Assembly (NCBI RefSeq): GCF_900104795.1
Contig: NZ_FNTG01000003.1
Coordinates: 62,001 to 126,000, forward strand
Direction: 5' to 3'
Length of the DNA stretch: 64,000 nt
From: Burkholderia sp. WP9
GTDB lineage: Bacteria; Pseudomonadota; Gammaproteobacteria; Burkholderiales; Burkholderiaceae
Every line of letters begins with the position of its first letter. Positions within the stretch are counted from its first letter, which is position 1. The notes below the pieces were generated by a model. It searched no databases. It saw nothing but the letters and a program-made list of their open reading frames with translations, and had not been told where the DNA came from. Shown in pieces: positions 34,216 to 43,079 of this stretch. The translations under genes and the position numbers were made by a program.

Positions 34216-34424
34216 TTAGGTCCATCTCGAATGATCCGTGAATGGTATCGTTCGACGGCGCTGTCCGGAAGCATTTCAACCGCCTTGCGTGGCGGCGTTC
34301 GCGGAGAACGTCACACATCCGTATCCGTATCCAAGAGGTGTTACGTCGACCAGGTCGCAGGATCGACAGATGAGGGCGCCACGGCGTATTGTTAACCGTG
34401 ACGGAAACAATTATAGGTCGTCCG

Positions 34425-34895
34425 ATGAAAACGCTGGACATGTCCCAGGCGACAGCTGCTGCCCAGGCGGGCGGCGTCCTGTCGGCCATCCTGAAGGCCG
34501 AGGGCGGTGCCTTTTACGTCGAACTGGAGACGCGCACAGCCGGCACCGCCGTGCTGGTCACGTCGAACAACCGGCGTCCACGGGCATTCCGCAACCCGGT
34601 CAAGGCACTCGAGGTGATCCGCGAACTCGGCCTGCAGACGGGCCTGTTTTCGCTCGAGGCGTGGCGGCCGGATGAAGTGGCGTTCGATCGTCCCAGTCGC
34701 CCGGATCGCGCCGAGGCGATGAAGCAGACACACGCGGATGCCGCTGCTTACGACAGGTGGGTACGAGCGCAGGTCCAGGAAGCGATCGACGATCCACGCC
34801 CGGCCGTGGCACACGAGGACGTGATGAAGAAGGCCGAAGCGCGTGTCGAGGCGATGCGAAACGGCAAGGGTGCGAAGGCTCGAGTGGAAGGTTGA
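34425..34895 (+). CDS. Antitoxin of a ParE-type module (module 2)
   Basis: This 156-residue protein has an N-terminal domain (ILKAEGGAFYVELETRTAGT, NNRRPRAFRNPVKALEVIRE) and an antitoxin-like C-terminus (AAAYDRWVRAQVQEAIDDPR, VAHEDVM). It is a diverged paralogue of the module 1 antitoxin (31180-31686). Its end overlaps the toxin start by 26 bp. The toxin itself is broken (see 34870-35041 and 43633-43716), so this antitoxin is now orphaned here but could neutralise related toxins. Confidence 0.78.
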   Translation: MKTLDMSQATAAAQAGGVLSAILKAEGGAFYVELETRTAGTAVLVTSNNRRPRAFRNPVKALEVIRELGLQTGLFSLEAWRPDEVAFDRPSRPDRAEAMKQTHADAAAYDRWVRAQVQEAIDDPRPAVAHEDVMKKAEARVEAMRNGKGAKARVEG

Positions 34896-35041
34896 GGCGA
34901 AAAATGACCTCTTCGACATCCTCGACTACATCGGCCACGACAATCCCGATGCGGCCGTTGAGCGGGTGCTGAAAATCCGCGTCAAGGTTGATGGCCTGCG
35001 CGAGCATCCGACGCTGTACCGGGCCGGCCGCATGCGTGGAC
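34870..35041 (+). pseudogene. ParE-type toxin, N-terminal fragment (module 2)
   Basis: From GTG 34870 it reads RRLEWKVEAKNDLFDILDYI, then HPTLYRAGRMRG, matching residues 1-57 of ParE/RelE toxins such as 31683-31964. At about 35041 the similarity ends and the frame enters unrelated sequence. The missing C-terminal part is found 8.6 kb away at 43633-43716 in the same orientation, so the toxin gene was split by the DNA that now lies between. Confidence 0.82.
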
Positions 35042-35054
35042 TAGGCCCGGATCA

Positions 35055-35710
35055 TCACGCGTGCACCACGTGCACCGGGACTTTGCGCGGTCGCCCTCCC
35101 TTCTTGCCGTTCGCTCGTGCGGCTGCTGCCTTCGCTGGTGAACGCGTCGATCCGGCGACGCGCGCGGCTTGCTTCATCCACGCCTTGGAACCAAAGATGC
35201 CTTCGAACAGCGCCGGGACGTACACCTCAGCGTCGAGGCGCGGGAAGTGCAGCCCCCATCCTGACGGCGTTATCTCGATCTTGCTTAGGCCTGATGTGCC
35301 TGCGTTCCTTAGGCCCTGAATTAGGCGCGCTGGTACCGCAAGTGTTACGCCGTTGTCGAACTCGACCTCGACTTTCCCGATAGACGGACGATAGCGCGCG
35401 GCAACAGCACGCGGGCCGACGTCCTTTCCGGCGTGGCGTGCTGCGGCGATTGACTCTTTAGTAATTGCCATGATGTTTTCTCCATGCGGCACAAAGGCGA
35501 CGATCTCTGGCTCAATGAGGTGCGCTATCCGGTGGATCGTCCGGTCTGAAACCTTTCCGGCGATGTTCCTGACGTCCAGTGGTCCATTTGGACAATTGAG
35601 GTCAAAGACGACCTCAAAACCTGCGCCGATCACGTGGACGTGCGCTGGCCGATGGTCCGCCGGATAGATAAACACGCGGTACCCCGTTGATCGTTGCTAT
35701 TGTTGGCATG
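35055..35710 (-). pseudogene. DUF4160-DUF2442 fusion, frameshift near start
   Basis: The first about 75 residues have YPADHRPAHVHVIG and FDLNCPNGPLDVRNIAG, a DUF4160 domain. The next about 130 have VEVEFDNGVTLAVPARLI and LSKIEITPSGWGLHFPRLDA, a DUF2442 domain, then a basic tail. The domains are usually separate neighbouring genes of toxin-antitoxin-like pairs; here they are joined in frame. The ATG at 35710 (MPTIATING) is out of frame by one base at a GGGG run (35684-35687), so intact translation would need a GTG at 35675. Confidence 0.7.
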
Positions 35711-36234
35711 TGCTGATAATAAACCTATCGGATAGGTTTATACAACGGACGTGGCCCCCTGCTCTGTCCTCCCTAGAAACTGCTTAGCGCTGTAGCCTGG
35801 CTGGCGCGACGTCGATAGGATATGGCCACCGATCAGCCTAAACGGGTCGCCTATGCACTGATGCCTTTCTGCGATGCGGTGCAACAAAGGCCGTTGGGAT
35901 CATGGACATGCGGGTTTTCGCCGGCGGTTATCAACAGGTTCATCCACCTTTTTTGTGCACAACCCCCGAAAATGCATATGCAGTGGATAACTGCGTTGTA
36001 TTAGCCCGCGCCGATCTACGGGCCGGCGCAGTGCTATATAGCAACGTGTAGAACTGCGCCGGCTGCTACATATCCTGACGCGTCAGGCGTGTAGACAACG
36101 TCAAGCAGCACGGCCGGTCGGCCAAAACCATTGGCGCTGCCCAGGCGTGCCTGCTGTCTGGCTAGAGGCGCGCCCGCACCACTATCGGTGCGGTTCAAGT
36201 GCGCAACGGGGTCTATAGGTGTACGAATCCCCGG
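35711..36234. other. Region downstream of repA with DnaA-box-like sites
   Basis: TTATCAACA near 35928 and GTGGATAAC near 35983 resemble DnaA boxes. CCTATCGGATAGG (about 35725) is a small palindrome before the DUF4160 gene. A 60-codon frame at 35822-36004 is unconvincing. Confidence 0.4.
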
Positions 36235-36987
36235 TCAGAATGCAAGGGGCATTTGCTCATTCGGGCGAAACCTGAAGCGCAACCCTACGACCTTACGGCC
36301 GTTTTTGGTCGGCTCCCAATCGACGATCAGGCCGTTCTTCTCTGACAATTCTTTGACAGCCGGGTCGATGACGCGGCGGCGCAGTTCTTTGAAATTTGTC
36401 CTGTAGTTCCGCGGCGCGTCCATTGCGTGTTCGAAATCTTCAAGAGTAGGCTCCCATTTTCCCGCCCCGTTCCAGCTTTTGAGGTTCTCGAATAGGCGCC
36501 ACGAATAGACGCTGCGCAGCGCGGCTGCGTGCTTGAGCTTGTATGTCGTGAACTCCTGCCGCAAACAAAACAGGTATGGCCGCACGTCGGGGTGCCAAGT
36601 GATGGTCACAGTCCCCTGTCCCTTCGAGTATTTGGCCCGCAACAGCCACGCGTGCTTGATTTCGTCCCCTTTACGATCGCGATCAGGCCGCACAATCAGC
36701 TTGGTCAACAGCTTGTCGGCGCCGTTCTGTAGTTGTTCATAGGCTGTATCGAGGCTGATATCAAAGGTTTCCGCATACTCCATTGCGGACAGCTTTACGG
36801 TCCAGAACTTCTCCTCGGTCAATGCGCGGCCGTCCGTGGTATCGCTCACCGCGAGCCCAGCCGCGATCATTCGCTTCTCGGACAGGTTTAGGTTGTGTGA
36901 TGCGCGGACGATGATATTCGCCATCGTCACTTGGCGATCGCCAATGGCCGTTTGGCTGTGAGGTTTGGCTGTAAGAGTCTTCGTCAT
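36235..36987 (-). CDS. repA: Rep_3-family replication initiator (replicon A)
   Basis: This 250-residue protein of the RepB/RepE winged-helix family has NLNLSEKRMIAAGLAVSD near the start, YLFCLRQEFTTYKLKHAAAL and SVYSWRLFENLKSW in the middle, and FKELRRRVIDPAVKELSEKN in the second winged-helix domain. These proteins bind iterons and recruit DnaA and helicase. The length is in the family range. Iteron-like repeats with a DnaA-box sequence lie directly upstream (36988-37310), as expected. It is distinct from the second Rep_3 protein at 53160-54071. Confidence 0.92.
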   Translation of the reverse strand: MTKTLTAKPHSQTAIGDRQVTMANIIVRASHNLNLSEKRMIAAGLAVSDTTDGRALTEEKFWTVKLSAMEYAETFDISLDTAYEQLQNGADKLLTKLIVRPDRDRKGDEIKHAWLLRAKYSKGQGTVTITWHPDVRPYLFCLRQEFTTYKLKHAAALRSVYSWRLFENLKSWNGAGKWEPTLEDFEHAMDAPRNYRTNFKELRRRVIDPAVKELSEKNGLIVDWEPTKNGRKVVGLRFRFRPNEQMPLAF

Positions 36988-37310
36988 GGCGCGGGCGAAA
37001 AGGTGGATGCGCCACGATTATGTACACCCCTAGAAAAGGTGGCAATCTGAAGATCGAGTACACCTGTGGATAACAAATCGTCCCTGTGCATAACGCCGGG
37101 AATTTGTCCCATAGACAGGGAAATCTGCCACCTTTAACCGGGAAACCCGCCACCTTTCGACCGGGAATCTGTACACCTTAGCGTCCTGCGATGCTTATCA
37201 AGTAAGGATTGCAGGACGCCTAAAACGTTTTAAAACGGAAAACGGATATAAAACGAGGGGTTCGCTACGCAACGCCGGGGATTTGTACACCATAGCGGTT
37301 CTCTATGCGC
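36988..37310. other. Putative origin of replicon A (iterons)
   Basis: Iteron-like units share GGGAATYTGTACACC or GGGAAAYYYGCCACC cores, at about 37030, 37097, 37117, 37139, 37162 and 37268. TGTGGATAAC at about 37067 resembles a DnaA box. A 9-bp inverted repeat (GCGTCCTGC / GCAGGACGC, 37180-37219) and an AT-rich TTTTAAAACG block follow. The arrangement fits an iteron-controlled origin upstream of repA. Exact iteron borders need alignment. Confidence 0.7.
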
Positions 37311-37579
37311 CGATCAGTCTGCATGACTTGTCGTTCATCCCGCGCTCGCCCGTGGACGACTGCGATGTCCACCGCCTAACGGCCGTGGACATCCGCTACG
37401 CGGTACCGCACTCGCCCACAGTCTCCCCGCGAGCGTTGCCTTCGGCCTGACGCGCTGCGCTTGTCCTATGGAGAGAGCCAGAAAATCAAAACCAAACGCT
37501 CTGCGTTGCTATTTTTCATTGGAGTTGACGCAGTCAAGAAAGATAATTGCCACGAAAAATTATGAGACCAGGAGGAATT

Positions 37580-38394
37580 GTGGCAAAAGTCATCGCCTTC
37601 GCAAATCACAAGGGTGGCGTCGCTAAGACGACCATCACGACGTCCGTTGCCGATGCGCTTGCGCGCGACAGATACGGGGTGCTCGTCGTGGACATGGACC
37701 CGCAGGCCAACGCTACAAAGTTGCTGTATTCGTTTGATGATGCGCCGTGTGGCGCAATTAAGCGGGTGCTCGAGGGGCGCCTGTCGATCGCACAGGCGAT
37801 CATCGGTGACACCCAAGTGAAGGGCGTTGATCTGGTCGACTCGACACTGCTGCTCGACGGCGTGCAGAGAAAATGCAGACCAGCCCGTTCGCGTCGACAT
37901 CGGCACTGAAGAAGGCGCTCGACGTGCTGCACGACGCCTACGATGTGATCCTGATCGACACGCGACCCGCGCTCAACTTCCTGACGGCGAACGCGCTTTT
38001 CGCTGCCGATGTAGTGTTCGTGCCGGTCGAGTCGGGATCTAAGCTCGCCCTGCTCGTGACGGACGACATGCTGCGGTTCATCGCTGAGGCGCGTGCTGAG
38101 GCAACCGACGCATTCACCGGCCGCATGCTGGCAGCGGTCAACGGCATGCGGCTCGACATGCTGGCTGCTGTAGCGTGGAAAGATTACGACGACCGCCGCC
38201 GCCGTCAGGCCGAGGGCATCGCCAAGGCGAAAGACGCGGGCAGGTTCAAAGGGCGGCCGGCTGATACCGAGAGGCGGGCTACGATCCGCGCCGCTCTGGA
38301 GAAGGGTTTGAGTTGGAGTTGGATCGTCTCGAACCTGGACACCAGCCGCGCGACTGTTGCCGCAGTGGCAGCGGAACTGAGGACAGCCGATTGA
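37580..38394 (+). pseudogene. ParA fused to a resolvase C-terminus, frameshifted
   Basis: GTG 37580 (after AGGAGG) opens a ParA ATPase: Walker A NHKGGVAKTT and VVDMDPQANA. A one-base shift near 37870 moves to the frame MQTSPFASTSALKKALDVLH, VILIDTRPALNFLTANALF and FVPVESGSKLAL, still ParA. From about 38095 it becomes DAFTGRMLAAVNGMRLDMLA, DYDDRRRRQAEGIAKAKDAG and GLSWSWIVSNLDTSRATVAA. That is the C-terminal helix and helix-turn-helix of a small serine resolvase, without its catalytic N-terminus. It looks like a deletion joining parA to a resolvase gene. Confidence 0.82.
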
Positions 38395-38897
38395 TGCCCG
38401 CCCGATAACGAATTGCAGTGCCGTGCCGGCGCGGATTACCTTCAAATTCAGACAGGAGAAAAGAAAACGAAAATGAACAAGTGCCACGCAGCAATTGGTC
38501 ACCATTGCGCTGGCAGATAAACCGGATGGCATCGGCGCGCCTGCGTGCCACACAGTATTGGCCGATCAGATGGCAGGTCGGAGGCGCTTGATAAACGGCG
38601 ACGCCAGAAAATTCCAGTTGCGACGGCACGAACCGAATTTTCCGGCACGCCATACGCGTGGGCGCGACGCCCGGCGGGAATGCGAAAAAGCGCCCAGACC
38701 ATGAAGGTCCGGGCAAATCCAGCGGGACGGGGTGCCCACTGGAGGAGGTTCGATACGGAACGGGCCCGCTGCCGGGAATTGCCGCGCTAGCGAGCCAGTT
38801 CTTTTAATAAGGGCGCGCAAGGGGGCTGCGCGCTCAGAGTATGGTGCTCAATGACAGGATGCGTTCGGCAGCCTGTTGGCATTCGGGCATCAACACA
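38395..38897. other. Diverged outer part of the right inverted repeat
   Basis: On the minus strand this repeats, with many differences, the sequence found downstream of the left DUF4148 gene, including the terminator hairpin at about 38686-38718 and CTCGCTAGCGCGGCAATTCC near 38775. No gene is supported. Confidence 0.55.
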
Positions 38898-39209
38898 TTA
38901 CGGATGGTCGTACATCGCGTTCCAGTCGGCCTTCGACACTGCCGGGCGTCCTGCGTCCGACGAACCGCTCACCACACCGCCGTAACCGCTCGTTGCGCCG
39001 TTCTGCGCAGCCACCCTGGCTTCAGCCGCCTGGATGTCGGCGGGGTAATACGGGTCTTCCCCGTGAGCCGGGTTATAGCCAGCCTTTTCGAGCTGAACCA
39101 GTTCAGCACGCACCTGCGCACGGGTCAAAGGTGCATTCGATTGGGCGAACACGGCAACCGGAGCAGCAAGGGCAGCGGCAACGACAACGGCTTGAATAAG
39201 GGACTTCAT
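38898..39209 (-). CDS. DUF4148 exported protein, alternative tail
   Basis: This 103-residue protein shares the signal peptide and the first 84 residues exactly with 28281-28601. It then ends in DAGRPAVSKADWNAMYDHP instead of ARPASNDSMKSLYSGH. CTGGAGG and the TACGAACAG palindrome precede it, as in the other copy. It is probably periplasmic, with unknown function. Because the identical part lies in the inverted repeat, recombination would exchange the tails between the two loci. Confidence 0.93.
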   Translation of the reverse strand: MKSLIQAVVVAAALAAPVAVFAQSNAPLTRAQVRAELVQLEKAGYNPAHGEDPYYPADIQAAEARVAAQNGATSGYGGVVSGSSDAGRPAVSKADWNAMYDHP

Positions 39210-39399
39210 GGTACTTACCTCCAGACTTTGTTTTGTCCTGCTACGAACAGCCCTGTTCGTAAACCAGTGATTACAGTCTAGGTAAGCAGACGCTTAAAAT
39301 TAAGGCAGATGTCAGGAAGGGATTGTTGCGGGATTTGGGTAAACCCTGATTCGCGATGAGCACTGCGGCTAAAAAAAGCCCACCTTCGAGAGGCGGGCG
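38957..39399. repeat. Inverted repeat arm, right (DUF4148 5' half)
   Basis: This is the reverse complement of 28091-28533 with about four mismatches visible, all clustered around the terminator-like GTGGG-T run. Shorter similarity resumes at 39537-39562 (pairing with about 28019-28045), so the ancestral duplication was longer. Confidence 0.92.
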
Positions 39400-39829
39400 T
39401 AATCCATATTCCGAGGAGACATGGAGGAGACGGAAATGAGTGTAAACCCTAATTTAAAATCGCGCTACGTGGCGTGGTGACGCAGCACTTGCCCGGCATT
39501 CTCCTCTGCAACCACAAAAGAAGTAGGGTTGCCAGCCGGTCAGGAAGGGCAAGAGCGTAATTTGGCACACAGGCCTCCAATTGTCGGGAGAGCATCGATC
39601 ATTCTTTGAGCATGGATCCTGATATGACTTTCGCGTTCAAGTACCGCAAAGGTGTGGCTGCTATTTCATATAGGCTATTTCATAAGGCTTTTCGTTCAAT
39701 CTGCTCAGGGCGGCGCAGTCGGTGGGTCAATCTGATATCCGTGGGTTGGTTACCACGTACAGGGTTCCGTCTGGTGAGCCTGCCGCGCTCTATGGTCGGG
39801 AGTCAGCGTCAGCACGCTATCCCTTAGGA
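39400..39829. other. Intergenic, nothing recognised
   Basis: No convincing gene is present. A + frame at 39606-39827 lacks a ribosome binding site and looks random. Confidence 0.35.
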
Positions 39830-40665
39830 TCATCGCGGGTTGCTCGCGGACCGCGCTGCGCCGCCCTCAGAAGACCAGGCGCGGTCGATGATCGCCTTGG
39901 GACACCCCTCATGGCGTTTCTGGATGGCAGGGCTGACCTTGGCCGGATGACGATACGACCGCGCTGCTTCAACGAGGAGGCGCCGTGCGTAGCTGTTGGC
40001 CGCCTTCGTGATGCTGCCCAGCCGGCGTTTCTGGCCGGACGAGTGTTCAGATGGTGTGAGGCCCAGCCAAGCAGTCAGCTGCCGCGGGTGGTCGAAGCGT
40101 GAGAGGTCGCCGAGCTCGGCCAGCATGCCGATGGCGGTGGTGAACTGAACGCCACGCAGGGCCTGAAGCGTTTCGACAACCGGATAGAAACGCTCTTGTG
40201 GCGCCACCATCTCGGGTAAGGCCGTCTCGAGCCGTGCGCACTGTGCGAGTGCGGTCTTCGATCGTCCTCCGATGTTCCTCGAACGCAAGCTGCTGCCAGT
40301 GCGAATCGAAGGTGTAGCCGCTGATCCAGCGCCGGTGTCCCGGCCCCCAGTCAGCCCGGCCGGTATACCGCACGTCATGGCCGAGCAGGAACGCTTTCAG
40401 ACGTTGCCTGGCCTGTTTCAGATCCCGTCTGGCGGCGCCCCAGGTGCGGACCAGGTCACGGAACGCTTCGCCCTCGACGGTCGGCACGTGGACAGGCGAC
40501 AGGTCCCCGGCGCGCAGCGAACGCACCTGTTTTGCAGCATCACGTCGGTCGGTCTTGACGCGCTCGCCAGGTTTCCGGGGAATCAGTGACGGCGCGGAGA
40601 CCATGCAGTCATAGCCTTTCTCGCTCAGCTCAACGGTGTGAAAACCGCGGCCGCGGAAGCCACAA
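39830..40665 (-). pseudogene. IS110-family transposase remnant
   Basis: Minus-strand fragments in two frames carry IS110 motifs. The 5' part has PRKPGERVKTDRRDAAKQVR and LVRTWGAARRDLKQARQRLK. The 3' part has LRGVQFTTAIGMLAELGDLS, QLTAWLGLTPSEHSSGQKRR and ITKAANSYARRLLVEAA, the transposase_20 region. A frameshift at about 40250 separates them. The N-terminal DEDD start is missing, cut near 40665 next to a strong hairpin. It is not functional. Confidence 0.85.
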
Positions 40666-40699
40666 ATGACAAAGGGCGCCGAAGCGCCCTTTGTCATTT
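40664..40699. terminator. Perfect 16-bp hairpin between higA and IS110 remnant
   Basis: AAATGACAAAGGGCGC and its exact reverse complement flank a CGAA loop. It lies just downstream of higA on the minus strand and could act as a bidirectional terminator, although the T run is broken (TTTGTCATTT). It also supplies the apparent start of the IS110 frame. Confidence 0.65.
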
Positions 40700-40709
40700 C
40701 ATGTTTATT

Positions 40710-41012
40710 TCAAGCGCAGGCGTGTGCCCGCTGCACCCTTGGAGTCCCGTGCGAACGGGCTTGCCAAAGGTCATAGGCCGCCTGTTGCGCGACCCAGAGA
40801 TCTGCACGCCCCCCATTTTCTTCCCCGAGCCACGCCTCGAGGCGCAGAGCCATCTCCGGGGAAATGCCGGCGTGACCGTTTAGCACGCGCGACAAAGCCG
40901 CGCGCGTGACGCCGAGCTGCACTGCGGCTTCGGTTACGGTCAAACCGAGCCCAGGGAGAACGTCCTCCCTGAGCGTTTCGCCCGGATGGGGCGGGTTGAA
41001 AATGCGAGACAT
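40710..41012 (-). CDS. higA: HigA-type antitoxin
   Basis: This 100-residue XRE-family protein reads [20 protein letters not shown], then [20 protein letters not shown] (helix-turn-helix, about 25-44), [15 protein letters not shown] and [13 protein letters not shown]. This is the standard HigA/VapI antitoxin layout. It follows higB by 11 bp, in the toxin-first order typical of higBA. HigA binds HigB and represses the operon. Confidence 0.93.
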   Translation of the reverse strand: MSRIFNPPHPGETLREDVLPGLGLTVTEAAVQLGVTRAALSRVLNGHAGISPEMALRLEAWLGEENGGRADLWVAQQAAYDLWQARSHGTPRVQRAHACA

Positions 41013-41023
41013 CGTGTATTTAC

Positions 41024-41302
41024 CTAATGGTAATCCTGATAGTCGACCAGGATGGCGTCAGTCCCTTCGAAAGTGAAGGTAACTCGCCAATTGCCGTTGA
41101 CCCAGACCGAAAAATGGCCCTCCAAGTCATCGTGCAACGGATGCAACTTCCAGCCCGGTAAATTCATGTCCTGAGGTGACTTCGCCTCATCCAACCGGGC
41201 CAACTGACGTTTTAATTTGCTTGCATGGTCAGGTCTGATTCCTGCCTTGCGTTCGCTAACAAAGAACTGTTCTAGCCCTTTGTGTCGCCAAGACTTGATC
41301 AC
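41024..41302 (-). CDS. higB: HigB-type toxin
   Basis: This 92-residue RelE-superfamily toxin reads [20 protein letters not shown] at the N-terminus, then [20 protein letters not shown], and [20 protein letters not shown] with the conserved basic and aromatic active-site residues. A C-terminal VDYQDYH follows. HigB-type toxins cleave mRNA on the ribosome. The frame and order with higA are intact. The promoter should lie in the AT-rich stretch around 41340-41380. Confidence 0.93.
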   Translation of the reverse strand: MIKSWRHKGLEQFFVSERKAGIRPDHASKLKRQLARLDEAKSPQDMNLPGWKLHPLHDDLEGHFSVWVNGNWRVTFTFEGTDAILVDYQDYH

Positions 41303-41602
41303 GGTTTCCCGTTCTCGGTTGCCGCCATCTCACCTCCCTGTGTATAGCGTATAGCCTCACTATACGGCAGATATTCTGTCAAAACAAGACGGCGCACGAA
41401 AACGGTCGTTTTCGTACACAAGCTGCTAGTAATCCGCAGCGGAGAGACGGTCGGCGGGAGGTCGTGTTCTGCGACACCCGATACGAGTCCAAATCGCGCG
41501 GAGGGTTGGCAGGTGCGCATTTATGGGGCGCAATCACGCGTCAATGAAGGGGATTGCCGGTAGAGTGGTTGTGCGTCCTGAGGCAGATAGGCTAGTGTTT
41601 GG

Positions 41603-41626
41603 CCCGCTCCGGTGCGGGTTTTTTTC
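41603..41626 (+). terminator. Rho-independent terminator
   Basis: CCCGC / GCGGG with a 6-base loop is followed by seven T. Confidence 0.75.
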
Positions 41627-41760
41627 TGCTCACCGCCGAGTTTCGCACCCCAGGTTCGCACGGAAATCGAGGGTTTCCACGGCGGCAGTTTCCACAGTTT
41701 CGACCGTTTTCGGAAACAACCCATGAAGTGTCAGATTAACGTCTAGAGGCGTATAGATTG

Positions 41761-41846
41761 GTGTCAGGAAATACAGATAAGCGCCCTATTCTGACACTGC
41801 TTGCTAGATCGGCTGATAGTCAGGAATGGGTTTACCCCATACTGAC
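41761..41846. promoter_or_regulatory. Paired GTCAG inverted repeats, likely operator
   Basis: GTGTCAGGAA...TTCTGACAC spans 41761-41797 and GTCAGGAATGGG...CCCATACTGAC spans 41819-41846. Both are inverted repeats with the same GTCAGGAAT half-site, 88-173 bp upstream of the toxin gene at 41934. They are probably bound by the module's helix-turn-helix antitoxin. Confidence 0.6.
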
Positions 41847-41933
41847 ATATTGTCAAAACGTATAAATGGGGCAAGGTTGAAAGGTATTGCACCAGGTGCT
41901 ATGTTATTGGCTCTCCCACGTACCTAACAATAA

Positions 41934-42302
41934 ATGCAGGCTCCAGCTTCGCGCGTCTTCAAAACTCCTTGGTTTGCTAAAGAGGCCAAAGCGGCTGGAA
42001 TCACGGATAAGGAGCTCTGCGAGGCGGCCGAGGAACTGACGAAGGGTCAGGGCACGGATCTGGGCGGCAACGTTTGGAAAAAGCGCCTCGACAAGAACAG
42101 ACACCGCGGCATCGTTGTGAACAAGGTTGGGGTGCGGTGGATTTTCGTCTTTCTGTTTGCGAAGAACGATCGCGAAAACATCGAGAAGGACGAGCTGAAG
42201 GCGTTCAAGAAGCTCGCCAAGGATTACGGGAAGTTGAAGCCGGACGAGATGGACCGGCTGGTGAAAGACGGGGAATTACTGGAGATCTGTCATGGCTGCT
42301 AA
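41934..42302 (+). CDS. RelE-like toxin (HigB-2 type)
   Basis: This 122-residue protein has FKTPWFAKEAKAAGITDKEL, GTDLGGNVWKKRLDKNRHRG, RWIFVFLFAKNDRENIEKDE and LKAFKKLAKDYGKL. It matches the longer RelE-like toxins (DUF4102/HigB2-like, type II toxin-antitoxin RelE) that precede an XRE antitoxin. The basic residues around KKRLDKNRHRG and the final helix fit a ribosome-dependent RNase. It overlaps the downstream antitoxin by 11 bp. It is intact. Confidence 0.88.
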   Translation: MQAPASRVFKTPWFAKEAKAAGITDKELCEAAEELTKGQGTDLGGNVWKKRLDKNRHRGIVVNKVGVRWIFVFLFAKNDRENIEKDELKAFKKLAKDYGKLKPDEMDRLVKDGELLEICHGC

Positions 42303-42612
42303 ACGGTTCAAGAGTGACGCTTTCGAGGCGATTCATAGCGCTGCGTCCGGTCTTCGTCGTTCCAAACTGATCGACAAGACGACAATGCGCGAATACGACG
42401 AGTTTTGCATCGAGGAGCCGCCGCACTTTGAGGCCAAGGATGTCGTGCTCATTCGCAAAGCAGCCAAGGTAAGCCAGCCAGTCTTCGCGCTCTATCTGAA
42501 CACGAGCACGTCGACGGTTCAGAAGTGGGAGACCGGCCAGAAGCAGCCCAGCGGCATGGCGGCCAAGCTCCTGCAGATCGTCCAGAAGCACGGGATTGAA
42601 ATGCTCGCCTGA
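42292..42612 (+). CDS. XRE-type antitoxin partner
   Basis: This 106-residue protein has an N-terminal toxin-binding extension (about 1-50) and a C-terminal helix-turn-helix (IRKAAKVSQPVFALYLNTST, then VQKWETGQKQPSG, about 53-88). This is the NadS/HigA-2 type of DNA-binding antitoxin found after RelE-like toxins. It overlaps the toxin gene by 11 bp, so the two are coupled, and it probably binds the paired repeats at 41761-41846. Confidence 0.9.
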   Translation: MAAKRFKSDAFEAIHSAASGLRRSKLIDKTTMREYDEFCIEEPPHFEAKDVVLIRKAAKVSQPVFALYLNTSTSTVQKWETGQKQPSGMAAKLLQIVQKHGIEMLA

Positions 42613-42809
42613 CCGCATAAAAGTTAAGGTTGGTGCTCCAGAAAACTCCCGTTTGCAACCTTCTTAAGATGGTCGCAAATCTCGCCGAAGCCGATTCACC
42701 CCCCTGCCGGAATGGCAGCATTGGTATGGGTTTATCTGTAGAATGCGCGTTTTTTGCGATTGCCCATGCCCAGAGCCTTGGATGGCATGGCAAATAGAAG
42801 GAAGAAGTT

Positions 42810-42956
42810 ATGCAGGTTGATGACAAGGTGAAAAAAGCAGCAATCGAAGCAACCCCGACAACCGAGAGCATTGACCGCGAGATTGTGAGCGGAATCTTCT
42901 GGTGCGCCGGGATCTTTGGCGTAATTGCTGTTTGCGCGTATTTCTTGACTCACTAG
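42810..42956 (+). CDS. Small membrane protein, 48 aa
   Basis: The ATG follows AAGGAAG at good spacing. The protein reads MQVDDKVKKAAIEATPTTES then a transmembrane helix (IFWCAGIFGVIAVCAYFLTH, about 29-48). A charged N-terminus with a single C-terminal helix suggests a tail-anchored small membrane protein. I recognise no family. A GC-rich hairpin follows the stop. Confidence 0.55.
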   Translation: MQVDDKVKKAAIEATPTTESIDREIVSGIFWCAGIFGVIAVCAYFLTH

Positions 42957-43079
42957 GACGCGTCACGGCGCGTCCGCGTTTAATTATGTCGCAGTCCATA
43001 TCAAATATGGCCATCTCAAGTTGGCGACAATCGGCCGGCCGACCTCCAGGCAATCTTTCAGGCGAAGCTGGCTCCAGAC

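Larger units (their letters stand above)
41303..41933. other. Intergenic region between two toxin-antitoxin modules
   Basis: It holds the divergent control regions of higBA and the RelE/HTH pair, a terminator at 41603-41626 and paired inverted repeats at 41761-41846. Open frames here are short and unconvincing. Confidence 0.55.

Noticed and set aside
40047..40697. Full-length IS110 transposase starting MTKGA
   Set aside because: The apparent start derives from the hairpin at 40664-40699 and the frame shifts before the C-terminal domain; it is a truncated remnant.
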